Positions 46,966 through 55,875 of a DNA stretch of 64,000 nucleotides are shown here, piece after piece. Positions within the stretch are counted from its first letter, which is position 1. Each line of letters opens with the position of its first letter. Origin of the DNA: Algoriphagus sp. (GTDB lineage: Bacteria; Bacteroidota; Bacteroidia; Cytophagales; Cyclobacteriaceae); assembly GCF_030694375.1 (NCBI RefSeq), contig NZ_JAUXYL010000041.1, positions 62,001 to 126,000 on the forward strand, written 5' to 3'. Both the position numbers and the translations under genes were made by a program. The notes below the pieces were generated by a model. The model made no database searches and was not told the DNA's origin. It was given only the letters and a program-made list of their open reading frames with translations.

Positions 46966-49626
46966 TCAATCATCAAAACTCATATTAATAAATGTCGCCA
47001 CTCCAAACAGGAGGCCGCTTCTGAGGTATTTGCCATTCTCAAAGGCTACTCCCAGTTCAAGTCTGAAGATCCGGAAGAGGTTATCCAGCGAATAGCCGAT
47101 CTCGGTATAGTGTGGTGAATTTTCTGTTTTTAGATAATTGACAAAAATATTCTCACGCACTCCAGAGAAGCGTAGCATCGGCAACTGAGTCAAAAGGAAT
47201 TTTCTGAACTGATAATGGGCGATTCCTGAAATATAATTGGAGTTCGTGCTGTACTTGTAATAATCCATAAATCGGTAATTCGAAGCTGGACCAAAATTGG
47301 AAAAGATCGTCCGGTTACCCCCAAAATGCTTGAAATCCTGAAAAAAGACCCTGTCGTTGTTCAGGAACGCTCCCGCTGTCACATTGAAGTCCAACTTTCC
47401 GCTGACCCCAAAGCGGACATCATGCTTCACCCCCAATTCAAGAAGATCAAACTTGGAAGAGTTTTCATCGGTGATTAAGTTGGGAAGCGCTTTTTGATAC
47501 AGGAGTGTAATAAGCGGCGATCGCTCGTAATTCGGGGATTTTCTTCCATTTCGAATTGAATAGGTCAGGCCAGGTCTCCACTCTATTGCAGTGTTTAACT
47601 TTGCGATTCGGTGATTTTGAAAAGCGACATCCCCTGCTTCCACATTCTCAGGCTGATTGGAAGTGTAAACACGTTCTGGTTTTTTATACAACGAGTAATC
47701 AGAATTATTGAACAGTGATCTTCGCTCAGCCAAGGTAAAATTGACCCGATAAGTAAACCCATAATTCACCCGATGTGACCAATAGGCACGGGCAAAATCC
47801 TGCTCATACAGCTTCATGTAATTACTTCTGAGCAATAAGGAATAGGCCGCGTTGATTTGCTCCTGAATAGGATCCTCAGTATTAAACTGGTATATGTATC
47901 GCCCACCTTCCACGCCCCAAGTCTGACCGGATGTCGGCTGGGTATGAGACCAGCGAAAATTCACTTTCCTATAAAATCGATCACTGGAAAATCCATAGCG
48001 GAGCTCAGGCTCAATATTGAAGCTTTTTCTCACGCGATTGACGCTGTCGGCAAGCTTAACTTCCGAGTACTTTCTGTAATACATGCCAACGCCTACTTTC
48101 CAGCCTTCCACGGTATTGAATGACATCTTGGTCCAATTTTGCCGGAAGCCGACCGAGACGCCCTTGCCAAAACTGTATCGGGCTCCGTTCATAAAGTCCA
48201 TAGGCTTAAATTTGCTTCTTGCCTTTTTGGCCACTGAATCTACCTCACTCATTTTTGCTGTTTCCACTACCGCAAGGCTGTCATCCCGCTTGTAACCTTC
48301 CACTTCTTTCAAGGTCAAAGGCACCGGCCGAATGCTGTCCCAATAAGCCAAGCCACGCTTTTTTGCCAGGGAATCCACACTGTAATAGCGTTCCGAAACC
48401 ACCCCCTGCTTATCTTCGACTTGTTGTTCTTTCAGAGCTTCCTTTTCATATTCATTGATCAGCTTCCGATACTCTTTTCGGGTTTTGGGTTCTTCAGTGG
48501 CCAACTGTTCCAAAGCCGAAATTGACTTGTTGAATTTTTTTAAATCCTGAGGGATCTCCTGAACCTTTTCATCGATAATCTCGGGGACAGCAACCAAATC
48601 AGGGTTCAATTCAATATCATATTCCCGGGTAGACGCCAGGTATTTGAATTCCCCTTCGAAGCCAAAAATCTTTCCGCCAAAGGTATAAGTATGTGTCAGA
48701 GGCATCCAGACATTATCAGAAACCGGGGCATATTGTTGTTTGGCAGAAATCTGAAAACCCAAAAGCGAGGTCTTCAAATCCAGACTATGAATAGCCCAAA
48801 GACCTTCGATAATGTAAATGTATCCTTCAAAAACCCGCTCGCCACGTGATTTCGGGGTCACTTTGATCTTACTGACCATCACATTCTGATCAAAAAAACT
48901 TCCTTCATACTTAAACTGATAATAGTTAAAAGCATAGCGGGAAAGTGGAGAAACGATCTCGTTGATCTGGTCCTGATAAAATGAGGTTTGAATATAAGGC
49001 GCGGGTGAAGTGCCTTGATTATCCCCGTTTGTTCGGATGGAAATGACCTTTTCCTCCACTTTATTGGGCAGGGTAAAGGTAATTCTCGATACTGATTCGG
49101 AAGTGTAGGCCTCATTGAGCTTCAATCCTTCTTTTTCCAGTGTCTTTTTCATGAAAAAAGGCGCATCGGTCAATTGTCCGGTACCCTTAAGATAAACCGT
49201 CATGGCATATCGCTGGAGTTGGAGTCGATGGTATTTGGCTTTGGAGATGGCTTTTCGCATGATGGTCAGTGCAGGATCCTCTGCCCCCGCCCGAACCTCG
49301 ACTGTGCTTAAGGTGTAGATCTGAGGTTCCAGGCTAAAATTCAGATCAACCCAACCTTCACGAATTTCCACGGTTTCCAGTTGAGACTTATAGCCCAGAA
49401 ACTGAACCAGCACATCATAATACCCGGGTTTTAGGCGAAACTCATAATCCCCATTTTCATTGGTTGGAACACCATCTTCGAGATTCCGGATGTAAACCGA
49501 GGCATAAGCTAAAGGTTCACCTTCCTTGGTTGTTACTTTGCCCCTGATCCCCTGTGCTTGTGAATAAAATGAAATGCCAAAAAGACATATCGCGAAATAT
49601 AAAATAGTGCGCTTATATTCTCTCAT
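46966..49626 (-). CDS. DUF5686-like outer-membrane protein with carboxypeptidase-regulatory-like N-domain
   Basis: GIRGKVTTKEGEPLAYASVYIRNLEDGVPTNENGDYEFRLKPGYYDVLVQFLGYKSQ plus long beta-rich barrel. Confidence 0.8.
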   Translation of the reverse strand: MREYKRTILYFAICLFGISFYSQAQGIRGKVTTKEGEPLAYASVYIRNLEDGVPTNENGDYEFRLKPGYYDVLVQFLGYKSQLETVEIREGWVDLNFSLEPQIYTLSTVEVRAGAEDPALTIMRKAISKAKYHRLQLQRYAMTVYLKGTGQLTDAPFFMKKTLEKEGLKLNEAYTSESVSRITFTLPNKVEEKVISIRTNGDNQGTSPAPYIQTSFYQDQINEIVSPLSRYAFNYYQFKYEGSFFDQNVMVSKIKVTPKSRGERVFEGYIYIIEGLWAIHSLDLKTSLLGFQISAKQQYAPVSDNVWMPLTHTYTFGGKIFGFEGEFKYLASTREYDIELNPDLVAVPEIIDEKVQEIPQDLKKFNKSISALEQLATEEPKTRKEYRKLINEYEKEALKEQQVEDKQGVVSERYYSVDSLAKKRGLAYWDSIRPVPLTLKEVEGYKRDDSLAVVETAKMSEVDSVAKKARSKFKPMDFMNGARYSFGKGVSVGFRQNWTKMSFNTVEGWKVGVGMYYRKYSEVKLADSVNRVRKSFNIEPELRYGFSSDRFYRKVNFRWSHTQPTSGQTWGVEGGRYIYQFNTEDPIQEQINAAYSLLLRSNYMKLYEQDFARAYWSHRVNYGFTYRVNFTLAERRSLFNNSDYSLYKKPERVYTSNQPENVEAGDVAFQNHRIAKLNTAIEWRPGLTYSIRNGRKSPNYERSPLITLLYQKALPNLITDENSSKFDLLELGVKHDVRFGVSGKLDFNVTAGAFLNNDRVFFQDFKHFGGNRTIFSNFGPASNYRFMDYYKYSTNSNYISGIAHYQFRKFLLTQLPMLRFSGVRENIFVNYLKTENSPHYTEIGYSLDNLFRIFRLELGVAFENGKYLRSGLLFGVATFINMSFDD

Positions 49627-49769
49627 AAAAGTGGTTTAGCATCTTGTAAAGATACAGATGCTCAAAGCAACAGATTGGTTGTCCGGGTAGTTTTAAGATG
49701 ATTTAGGATTGTTAATGAAAAACCTTTGAGACAATCTCTTCCGGACGGTTTGGGAGGGGCGGAATAGCG

Positions 49770-52700
49770 TTAAAGACCGAACCGTACAACCTCCAATTCA
49801 CCGTCGTTTTTAGCAAATACCAACCAGGTTTGAGATCCCACAGTTACTTTTTTGATCCCCCTGACATCCCCTCTGATTTTCAGGGGATATCCATTGTCTG
49901 CTTTAAATTCACCCAAAGCATTTCCTTTCAGAATGTGTCCCCAACTTCCCAGGTAGGCTCCAAAATAAGGTGCCGCGGCAGAATTGTTCCCTCCAATTAT
50001 CAAATCCGGAAACCCATCCTGATCCACATCAGTTACTTCAATCGCCTCAATGGGGGCAAACTGAGCCTCGGCCGGCAGGGCCTGTGACAAAAATCCCCTG
50101 CCTTTTTGACTTAGCAGCACCACAGACTCAAATTGACTTGCCTCCAGATATTTCGCTCCTTCTGTATTTATGTAACGAAACACTTTCCCAACGTCCTTTC
50201 CTGCAAAATCACGGTAGCGAACAAAGTCCTTTTTTAGGACTGGAATTTGTTTTAGCAGTTCATCTCTTGATGCCACAGTATAATATTTTCCCTCCACCGG
50301 ATAGGAAATTATCTGTTCGGTACTTCCATTTTGGTCAAAATCTTTGAGAATCATTTGTACCGGAAATTCTCCACGGGTTTTCAACCGGGTATTTAAGCCT
50401 AAGTTTCCAATCACCAAATCAGGAAAGCCGTCCCCATTGAGATCTTCGGCGACAAGTGAGTTCCACCAACCTGTTGATTTATCCAATCCAAAGGATGATG
50501 TTTCGTTTGTTAGTTTGCCATTTCTGTTCATAAAAACGGTGATAGGCATCCATTCACCTACTACGATCAAGTCCAAATTCCCATCCAGGTCGAGGTCTGT
50601 CCAAGCCGCGTCTTTGACCATCCCCAAATATTCCAAGTCAGGGGCAAGCTCCTTTGTCACATCCTCATATTGATTGTTCCCCAGATTTTTCAGCAAATAA
50701 CTTCTTGGGCTTTGTCCATACTTTCCGGCCACATTTCTCCCGCCGATCATTAAATCTGTTAAACTATCCCCGTTGAAATCCACTGCTTTCACCACCGACA
50801 CTTGAGCATTAATCTCCAAAGCCAAATTTATCCTTTGGAAAAATTTCCCCTTTCCGTCATTGAGATAGATTCCTGTGGCCATCCTTTCATTGTTTGCATC
50901 AGGGATATTTCCTCCTCTTCCCACTAACAAATCCATAAACCCGTCTCCGTCACTGTCAAAAAAAACGGCACAAACATCCTCCAAAAAAGAATCTTCTTCC
51001 AACAGGGGCTGATTCGTTGGATAAAACTTACCGTCTTTGCCCTGAAGAAACACCACTCCCGGCTGACCGGAAGCCCCTCCGACAAAAATATCCGACATTC
51101 CGTCTCGGTTTAAGTCTCCGGTAGCCAACGCAGGCCCTTCCCGTGATAATTTATGGGGCAAAAGCGGCTCTGCATTAAAATCATTGTACTCATTTTCAAG
51201 ATGATTAAAATCCAATCCCGTAGATACTTTGCTTAGCATCTTCACCGGTGGAACGTAAGAATCAGAAGAGAAATCAAAAGGTTTTGTGGCTTTTGATTCC
51301 TTCAGGATGACAGTACTGTTTACGCCTACTTTCGTCAGGGTTTCTGATTTTCCATTTGGCCAGATTATCCTCAGGGAATCGAAGCTTTTGGCATCTCCCA
51401 GCCCGAAGTGGAGTTCAGGTGCCACAGAGGACTGGAAACCTCTGCTGGTATAGTTTTCCAGAATCTGAATTTTGGTTTTATTGTATAGCTCCACTTTGGC
51501 TCCAATCCCAAATCTGTTACTTCCTTGTCCTTCAAATCTAATTTTCAAATAATTTGAATTGCCAGACTTCCCTGAAATCTGACCGCCCCGGTTTTCATAG
51601 ATGCCGGCATGTTCGTTAATGTTATTGACTATCAGATCCAGATCTCCGTCGTTATCCAAATCCGCATAAACTGAACCATTGGAGAAATTTTTACTGTCGA
51701 TCCCCCATTCCTTAGAAACGTCCCGGAATGTCAGATCTCTGTTGTTCTTGAAAATAAAATTACTGACATCTCCCGGAGGCATTTTTTCAGAAAGACTCAG
51801 ATTACTCATGTCTGGCTTATTTCGCAAGCCATCTTTCAATTCGGGATTGGTGATAAAGTTGATGTAATCCAAGTCGTTTGGCCTTCTTACTATTCCATTG
51901 GAAATGAACAAATCTTTCCAGCCATCATTATCGAAATCCGCAAAAAGGGCCGCCCAACTCCAATCTGTGGCATAAACTCCCGAGTATTGAGCAATCTCAG
52001 AGAAAGTGCCATTTGAATTGTTGAGCTGAAGGCTATTTCTGGAGACCTGTCTTTCAAACCCAAAACCAAGTTTGAGTTGATAGATTTCTTCACTGTCCTC
52101 CCCTACGGACATTTTTTGAACGCTTTCCTCCCCGGGCAGCATATCCAAAGTGATGAAATCTATCCATCCGTCATTGTTGATATCCGCGAAGTCATTTCCC
52201 ATCGAAAACCTGCTGTGGTTATTGACCATCGAAGAAATCTGCTCACTAAAAGTTCCGTCTGCCTGATTTATATAGAGGTAATCATTTTCATTAAAGTCAT
52301 TGGAAACATAAATATCGGGCCAACCATCGTTATTGATATCCGAAATACCAATCCCCAACCCATACCCGATCAGGCTGGAGAAGATCCCCGCATCCCGGGT
52401 GACCCCGGTAAATCTCTTTTCCCCTTTTTCTGTATTATTTCTAAAAAGCCTATCTCCTGCCAATCCATCATCATAATATCTTGTTTCGGCCCTCCCGTAA
52501 CTCCTTTCTGTATGGACGGCATGATTGAGAAGGTACATATCCAAATCTCCATCTCTGTCAAAGTCAAAAAACGCGGCTTGCGTACTGAAACCCTGAAAAT
52601 CCAAACCATATTCCTCCGCACTTTCTGTAAACGTCAAGTCCCCGTTGTTAATATATAATTCATTTTTACCAACAATCCCCTTCCAGTTTCCCAGCCTACA

Positions 52701-53105
52701 GACGTATATATCCAAAAATCCATCCCCATTAATATCTACCATACTAACCCCGGTCTTCCAGGGATTTTCTGAGGCGAGGCCTGCGCTCAGGGTAATGTCC
52801 TCAAACTTCATTTCCCCCTTGTTCAGATAAAGTCTGTTGGAGCCCTGATTGGAAGAAAAATACAAATCAACCAGACCGTCGTTGTTGATATCCCCAACGG
52901 CTACCCCGCCTCCGTTATAAAAATAGAGGTATTCAACAATATTGAATGCCTCTGTCTCAGTCAGATTATTTATAAAATCAATCCCTGTTAGTTGGAAGGG
53001 GAGTCTTACAAAAAGCGGTTCTATTGGTTGTATTTCAGACTTTTGGGAACATGAAATCAGGTTGAACAGCCAAAAAAACAAAAATGGAAAATAGGCATAT
53101 TTCAT
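49770..53105 (-). CDS. VCBS/FG-GAP repeat lipoprotein with ASPIC/UnbV domain (CRTAC1-like)
   Basis: Repeated DxNxDGxxD calcium-binding motifs; GIGAKVELYN...LHFGLGDAKSFDSLRIIWPNGKSE; lipobox ISC. Confidence 0.88.
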   Translation of the reverse strand: MKYAYFPFLFFWLFNLISCSQKSEIQPIEPLFVRLPFQLTGIDFINNLTETEAFNIVEYLYFYNGGGVAVGDINNDGLVDLYFSSNQGSNRLYLNKGEMKFEDITLSAGLASENPWKTGVSMVDINGDGFLDIYVCRLGNWKGIVGKNELYINNGDLTFTESAEEYGLDFQGFSTQAAFFDFDRDGDLDMYLLNHAVHTERSYGRAETRYYDDGLAGDRLFRNNTEKGEKRFTGVTRDAGIFSSLIGYGLGIGISDINNDGWPDIYVSNDFNENDYLYINQADGTFSEQISSMVNNHSRFSMGNDFADINNDGWIDFITLDMLPGEESVQKMSVGEDSEEIYQLKLGFGFERQVSRNSLQLNNSNGTFSEIAQYSGVYATDWSWAALFADFDNDGWKDLFISNGIVRRPNDLDYINFITNPELKDGLRNKPDMSNLSLSEKMPPGDVSNFIFKNNRDLTFRDVSKEWGIDSKNFSNGSVYADLDNDGDLDLIVNNINEHAGIYENRGGQISGKSGNSNYLKIRFEGQGSNRFGIGAKVELYNKTKIQILENYTSRGFQSSVAPELHFGLGDAKSFDSLRIIWPNGKSETLTKVGVNSTVILKESKATKPFDFSSDSYVPPVKMLSKVSTGLDFNHLENEYNDFNAEPLLPHKLSREGPALATGDLNRDGMSDIFVGGASGQPGVVFLQGKDGKFYPTNQPLLEEDSFLEDVCAVFFDSDGDGFMDLLVGRGGNIPDANNERMATGIYLNDGKGKFFQRINLALEINAQVSVVKAVDFNGDSLTDLMIGGRNVAGKYGQSPRSYLLKNLGNNQYEDVTKELAPDLEYLGMVKDAAWTDLDLDGNLDLIVVGEWMPITVFMNRNGKLTNETSSFGLDKSTGWWNSLVAEDLNGDGFPDLVIGNLGLNTRLKTRGEFPVQMILKDFDQNGSTEQIISYPVEGKYYTVASRDELLKQIPVLKKDFVRYRDFAGKDVGKVFRYINTEGAKYLEASQFESVVLLSQKGRGFLSQALPAEAQFAPIEAIEVTDVDQDGFPDLIIGGNNSAAAPYFGAYLGSWGHILKGNALGEFKADNGYPLKIRGDVRGIKKVTVGSQTWLVFAKNDGELEVVRFGL

Positions 53106-53359
53106 CTGTTTATAAATTGATTTTTTTGGTCAGATGGAATCTTCGCATGAATTATAATCATCCCAGTGTGTGACGTACTCGTCATGCTCGATTTCATGTG
53201 TTTATAATTTGATTTTTATTTGCCACATGGAATCTCGCATGGTCGATAATCATCCCAGTGTGTGACTTTTTAGTCATGCCTGTCTGCCTCAGGCAGGCTC
53301 GATTTCATCTGTTCATAATTTGTTTTTATTGGTCAGATGGAATCTTCGCATGCAGAATA
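53099..53359. repeat. Three-unit structured direct repeat (units 53099-53190, 53191-53301, partial 53302-53359)
   Basis: Shared core atttcat[c/g]tgtt.ataa.ttg.ttttt...ca[g/c]atggaatct.cgcatg...ataatcatcccagtgtgtgac...gtcatg...ctcg; internal inverted repeats in each unit. Confidence 0.85.
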
Positions 53360-53440
53360 AATCCCTCTTTGCAATCCCGAAACAATGGGATCATGGGCAT
53401 TTCATCTTTTGGGTTTTTCATAAATCCCTTCCATTTCGTG

Positions 53441-54043
53441 TCAATTAGAGGGTGCTTTCTCTAGGGATTGGCTTTTTTCAAATTCTTCATTGAGCCTCTT
53501 TTCTACTTTCAAATCTGTGAAAACGGATTGAACATGCTGTTCATCTTTGATAAATATGTTAATCCTTCTTTTTCCATCAATTTTATAGTACACTTTTCCC
53601 TGAGTAGGATGGTTGATCAATTTGAAATCATCGCCATAGATTGATTTATATTTCTCCAGCACTTTTGGAAGCAAATTTTCAGCCCAATATTGCCGGTTCC
53701 AAGGAGCCCAGGCTACGTATGAATAGGTAACAGGCATCTCAAATATTTTTTCATCGATGAATGTCGGAAAAAAGCGCATGCTGATTTCGCTGTCATATTC
53801 ATCTACAATTCTATACTCTACATTAGTGGAACCACCGGGTCCCTGCGTGATTTTTTGTTGTTTGTTCAATTCAGTACAGTGATCAAAAAAATCCCGTTGG
53901 GCCATACCCAGATGAAATCCTAAAAACAAGCTGTCGGATTTAGCAAAACCATCATCAGAAGAAGTATAGATTGGAGAATCACAACTCTGAAAGATGATGC
54001 TGAGAATGAATAAAGGGAATAATAAAGGTTTGTAATTACGCAT
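53441..54043 (-). CDS. Hypothetical lipoprotein
   Basis: Signal/lipobox FQSC; 200 aa without a recognised domain. Confidence 0.6.
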   Translation of the reverse strand: MRNYKPLLFPLFILSIIFQSCDSPIYTSSDDGFAKSDSLFLGFHLGMAQRDFFDHCTELNKQQKITQGPGGSTNVEYRIVDEYDSEISMRFFPTFIDEKIFEMPVTYSYVAWAPWNRQYWAENLLPKVLEKYKSIYGDDFKLINHPTQGKVYYKIDGKRRINIFIKDEQHVQSVFTDLKVEKRLNEEFEKSQSLEKAPSN

Positions 54044-54166
54044 GGGTTAATTTGGAATCAATGAATTATGAAAATTTACTCCAAATATGATTTCCGAAGA
54101 GGAGGAGTGAAATGAATTTGTATCTGTAATTCAATCTTTTTTTAAAGTTTGGTCTAAAAATGGATT

Positions 54167-54200
54167 AAAAAAAAGCAAGCTGAAAAAATATTCAGCCTGC
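54167..54200 (-). terminator. Terminator after the first susD-like gene
   Basis: Minus strand GCAgGCTGAA-tattt-TTCAGCtTGCTTTTTTTT. Confidence 0.75.
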
Positions 54201-54222
54201 CTTAATTTATTAAAAACCCTAT

Positions 54223-55857
54223 TTAATTGTAACCTGGATTTTGCTTCAATTTTGGATTGGCAAGCAGTTGAGGTGCAGGAATTGGGAACAGTTCCAGGAA
54301 GCTTCCCGGAGAATGCACCAGCTTGGGTCTGTTCATTCCCGCAAAAGGCCACCAGGCATCCCCATATTTTTTGAATCGGATCAGATCCTGTCTTCTTGTC
54401 ATTTCCACATACATTTCTCTTCCTCTTTCTGCCAAAAGACTTTCAGCAGTCAAGGTAGTAAAAGGATCAAGATTGCCTGCTCTGGCACGGATCTGATTGA
54501 CCAAAGCCAAAGCCTCTGTAGTTTGTCCCAATCTGAATCTGGCTTCAGCCAAAGAAAGGATGACATCCGAAAGCCTGAATATCACAAAGTCATTACTCAT
54601 GTTATTTGTCCCGCCTCTTTCAAATTCATATTTGGCAATCCGAGCTCCAGCCTGGCGCAGACCACCCGGAGAAATTTCATTAAGGTAAGGCATGAAAGTG
54701 AGCGGTGGACCATTGGGATCACCGTTTCTTCCTGTCGGATCCGTGGGTTCCACCCCTGGGTCAATCAAAGTTGTTCCATCTGCTCTGAACTGGGGTCCAA
54801 CCAGGAAATTGCTTAATCTTCCATCAATAGTTCCGGTGGAAGGAGTCAAAGCCAGGCCTTTCCATACCGGACCTTGAGTTCCGGGGTTTTTGGCAGGATC
54901 AACATAGGAATTGTAAAACTCTTCCACAGTCTGATAGCCATTCCATGGTTGCTGGGTAAGATTAAATGTAGCTTGGCTTACAATATGAAGCGTCATCATC
55001 ACCCAGTTGAAACCTCCAGCGAAAACTTTGTCATAAGGATAGACGAAAATGTTTTCAGTTGACTGACTGTTGTTGATCGCAAAATTGGCTTTGTAAGATG
55101 GCATCAAGCTGTAAACCCCGCTGTTGATTATTTCAGAGGCATCTGCCGCAGCCAAAGCCCATTGAGGAGTGCCTGTGTACACTTCTGCATTCAGGTAAAG
55201 CTTCATTCTGATCATCAAAGCACTCCATTTGGTCATCCTTCCGTAGGTTGTACCGTCTTTAGTTGCCTTCAACAAAGGGATGACTTCATTGAGTTCCTTC
55301 AGCACAAAGTCATAAACTTCTTTCCTTGATTTGGTTGCAGGAGCCTCTACATCGGCAAAATCTGTTACAATTGGAATATTCCCGAATGCATCCATCGCCC
55401 AGTAATAATACAAGGCCCTTAATGCCCTGAGCTCTGCAATAAATGCCGGAGAGTTGGGGTTGTCCAATTTTTCAAATGAAAAGATCAACCTGTTACAGGT
55501 ATTGATTCCTCCGAAAAGGAAATTCCACGAATTTTGAAAGAACGGATTGTCACTTTTGAATTCATGCTGATGCAATTGCAAAAGTACCCCTCCGTCAAAC
55601 CAGTCTCCTCCTTTGTGTGATACAGTAATTTCGTCCGAAGCAATTTCATTGATGGACCAAAGACCTGAATGGTTACCCAATCCGCCTAAAGAAGTGTATG
55701 CCTGCCCAAGGGCTGAAATAAACTCCTCATCTGTTTTGAAGAAATTCTCTGCTGTGACAGCGCTGAAAACTTCTTCTTTCAAATCGATACATGATGAAGC
55801 GAAAAAACTCATTACCAAGCCTATCACGAAGTATCTTACATTTATAATTTTTTTCAT
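54223..55857 (-). CDS. RagB/SusD family nutrient-uptake outer-membrane lipoprotein
   Basis: Lipobox ASSC; RALRALYYYWAMDAFGNIPIVTD; C-terminal GREMYVEMTRRQDLIRFKKYGD; ends KQNPGYN. Confidence 0.95.
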   Translation of the reverse strand: MKKIINVRYFVIGLVMSFFASSCIDLKEEVFSAVTAENFFKTDEEFISALGQAYTSLGGLGNHSGLWSINEIASDEITVSHKGGDWFDGGVLLQLHQHEFKSDNPFFQNSWNFLFGGINTCNRLIFSFEKLDNPNSPAFIAELRALRALYYYWAMDAFGNIPIVTDFADVEAPATKSRKEVYDFVLKELNEVIPLLKATKDGTTYGRMTKWSALMIRMKLYLNAEVYTGTPQWALAAADASEIINSGVYSLMPSYKANFAINNSQSTENIFVYPYDKVFAGGFNWVMMTLHIVSQATFNLTQQPWNGYQTVEEFYNSYVDPAKNPGTQGPVWKGLALTPSTGTIDGRLSNFLVGPQFRADGTTLIDPGVEPTDPTGRNGDPNGPPLTFMPYLNEISPGGLRQAGARIAKYEFERGGTNNMSNDFVIFRLSDVILSLAEARFRLGQTTEALALVNQIRARAGNLDPFTTLTAESLLAERGREMYVEMTRRQDLIRFKKYGDAWWPFAGMNRPKLVHSPGSFLELFPIPAPQLLANPKLKQNPGYN

Positions 55858-55875
55858 GTTGTTTAATATTTAAGC

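Noticed and set aside
52077-52658. 193-aa plus ORF with repetitive IDI/VIDIRN motifs
   Set aside because: Antisense reading of the DINNDG repeats of the VCBS protein.
53099-53359. CRISPR array interpretation of the 53.1-kb repeats
   Set aside because: Only three units of about 90-110 bp with similarity along most of the unit, no unique spacers of regular length and no cas genes nearby.
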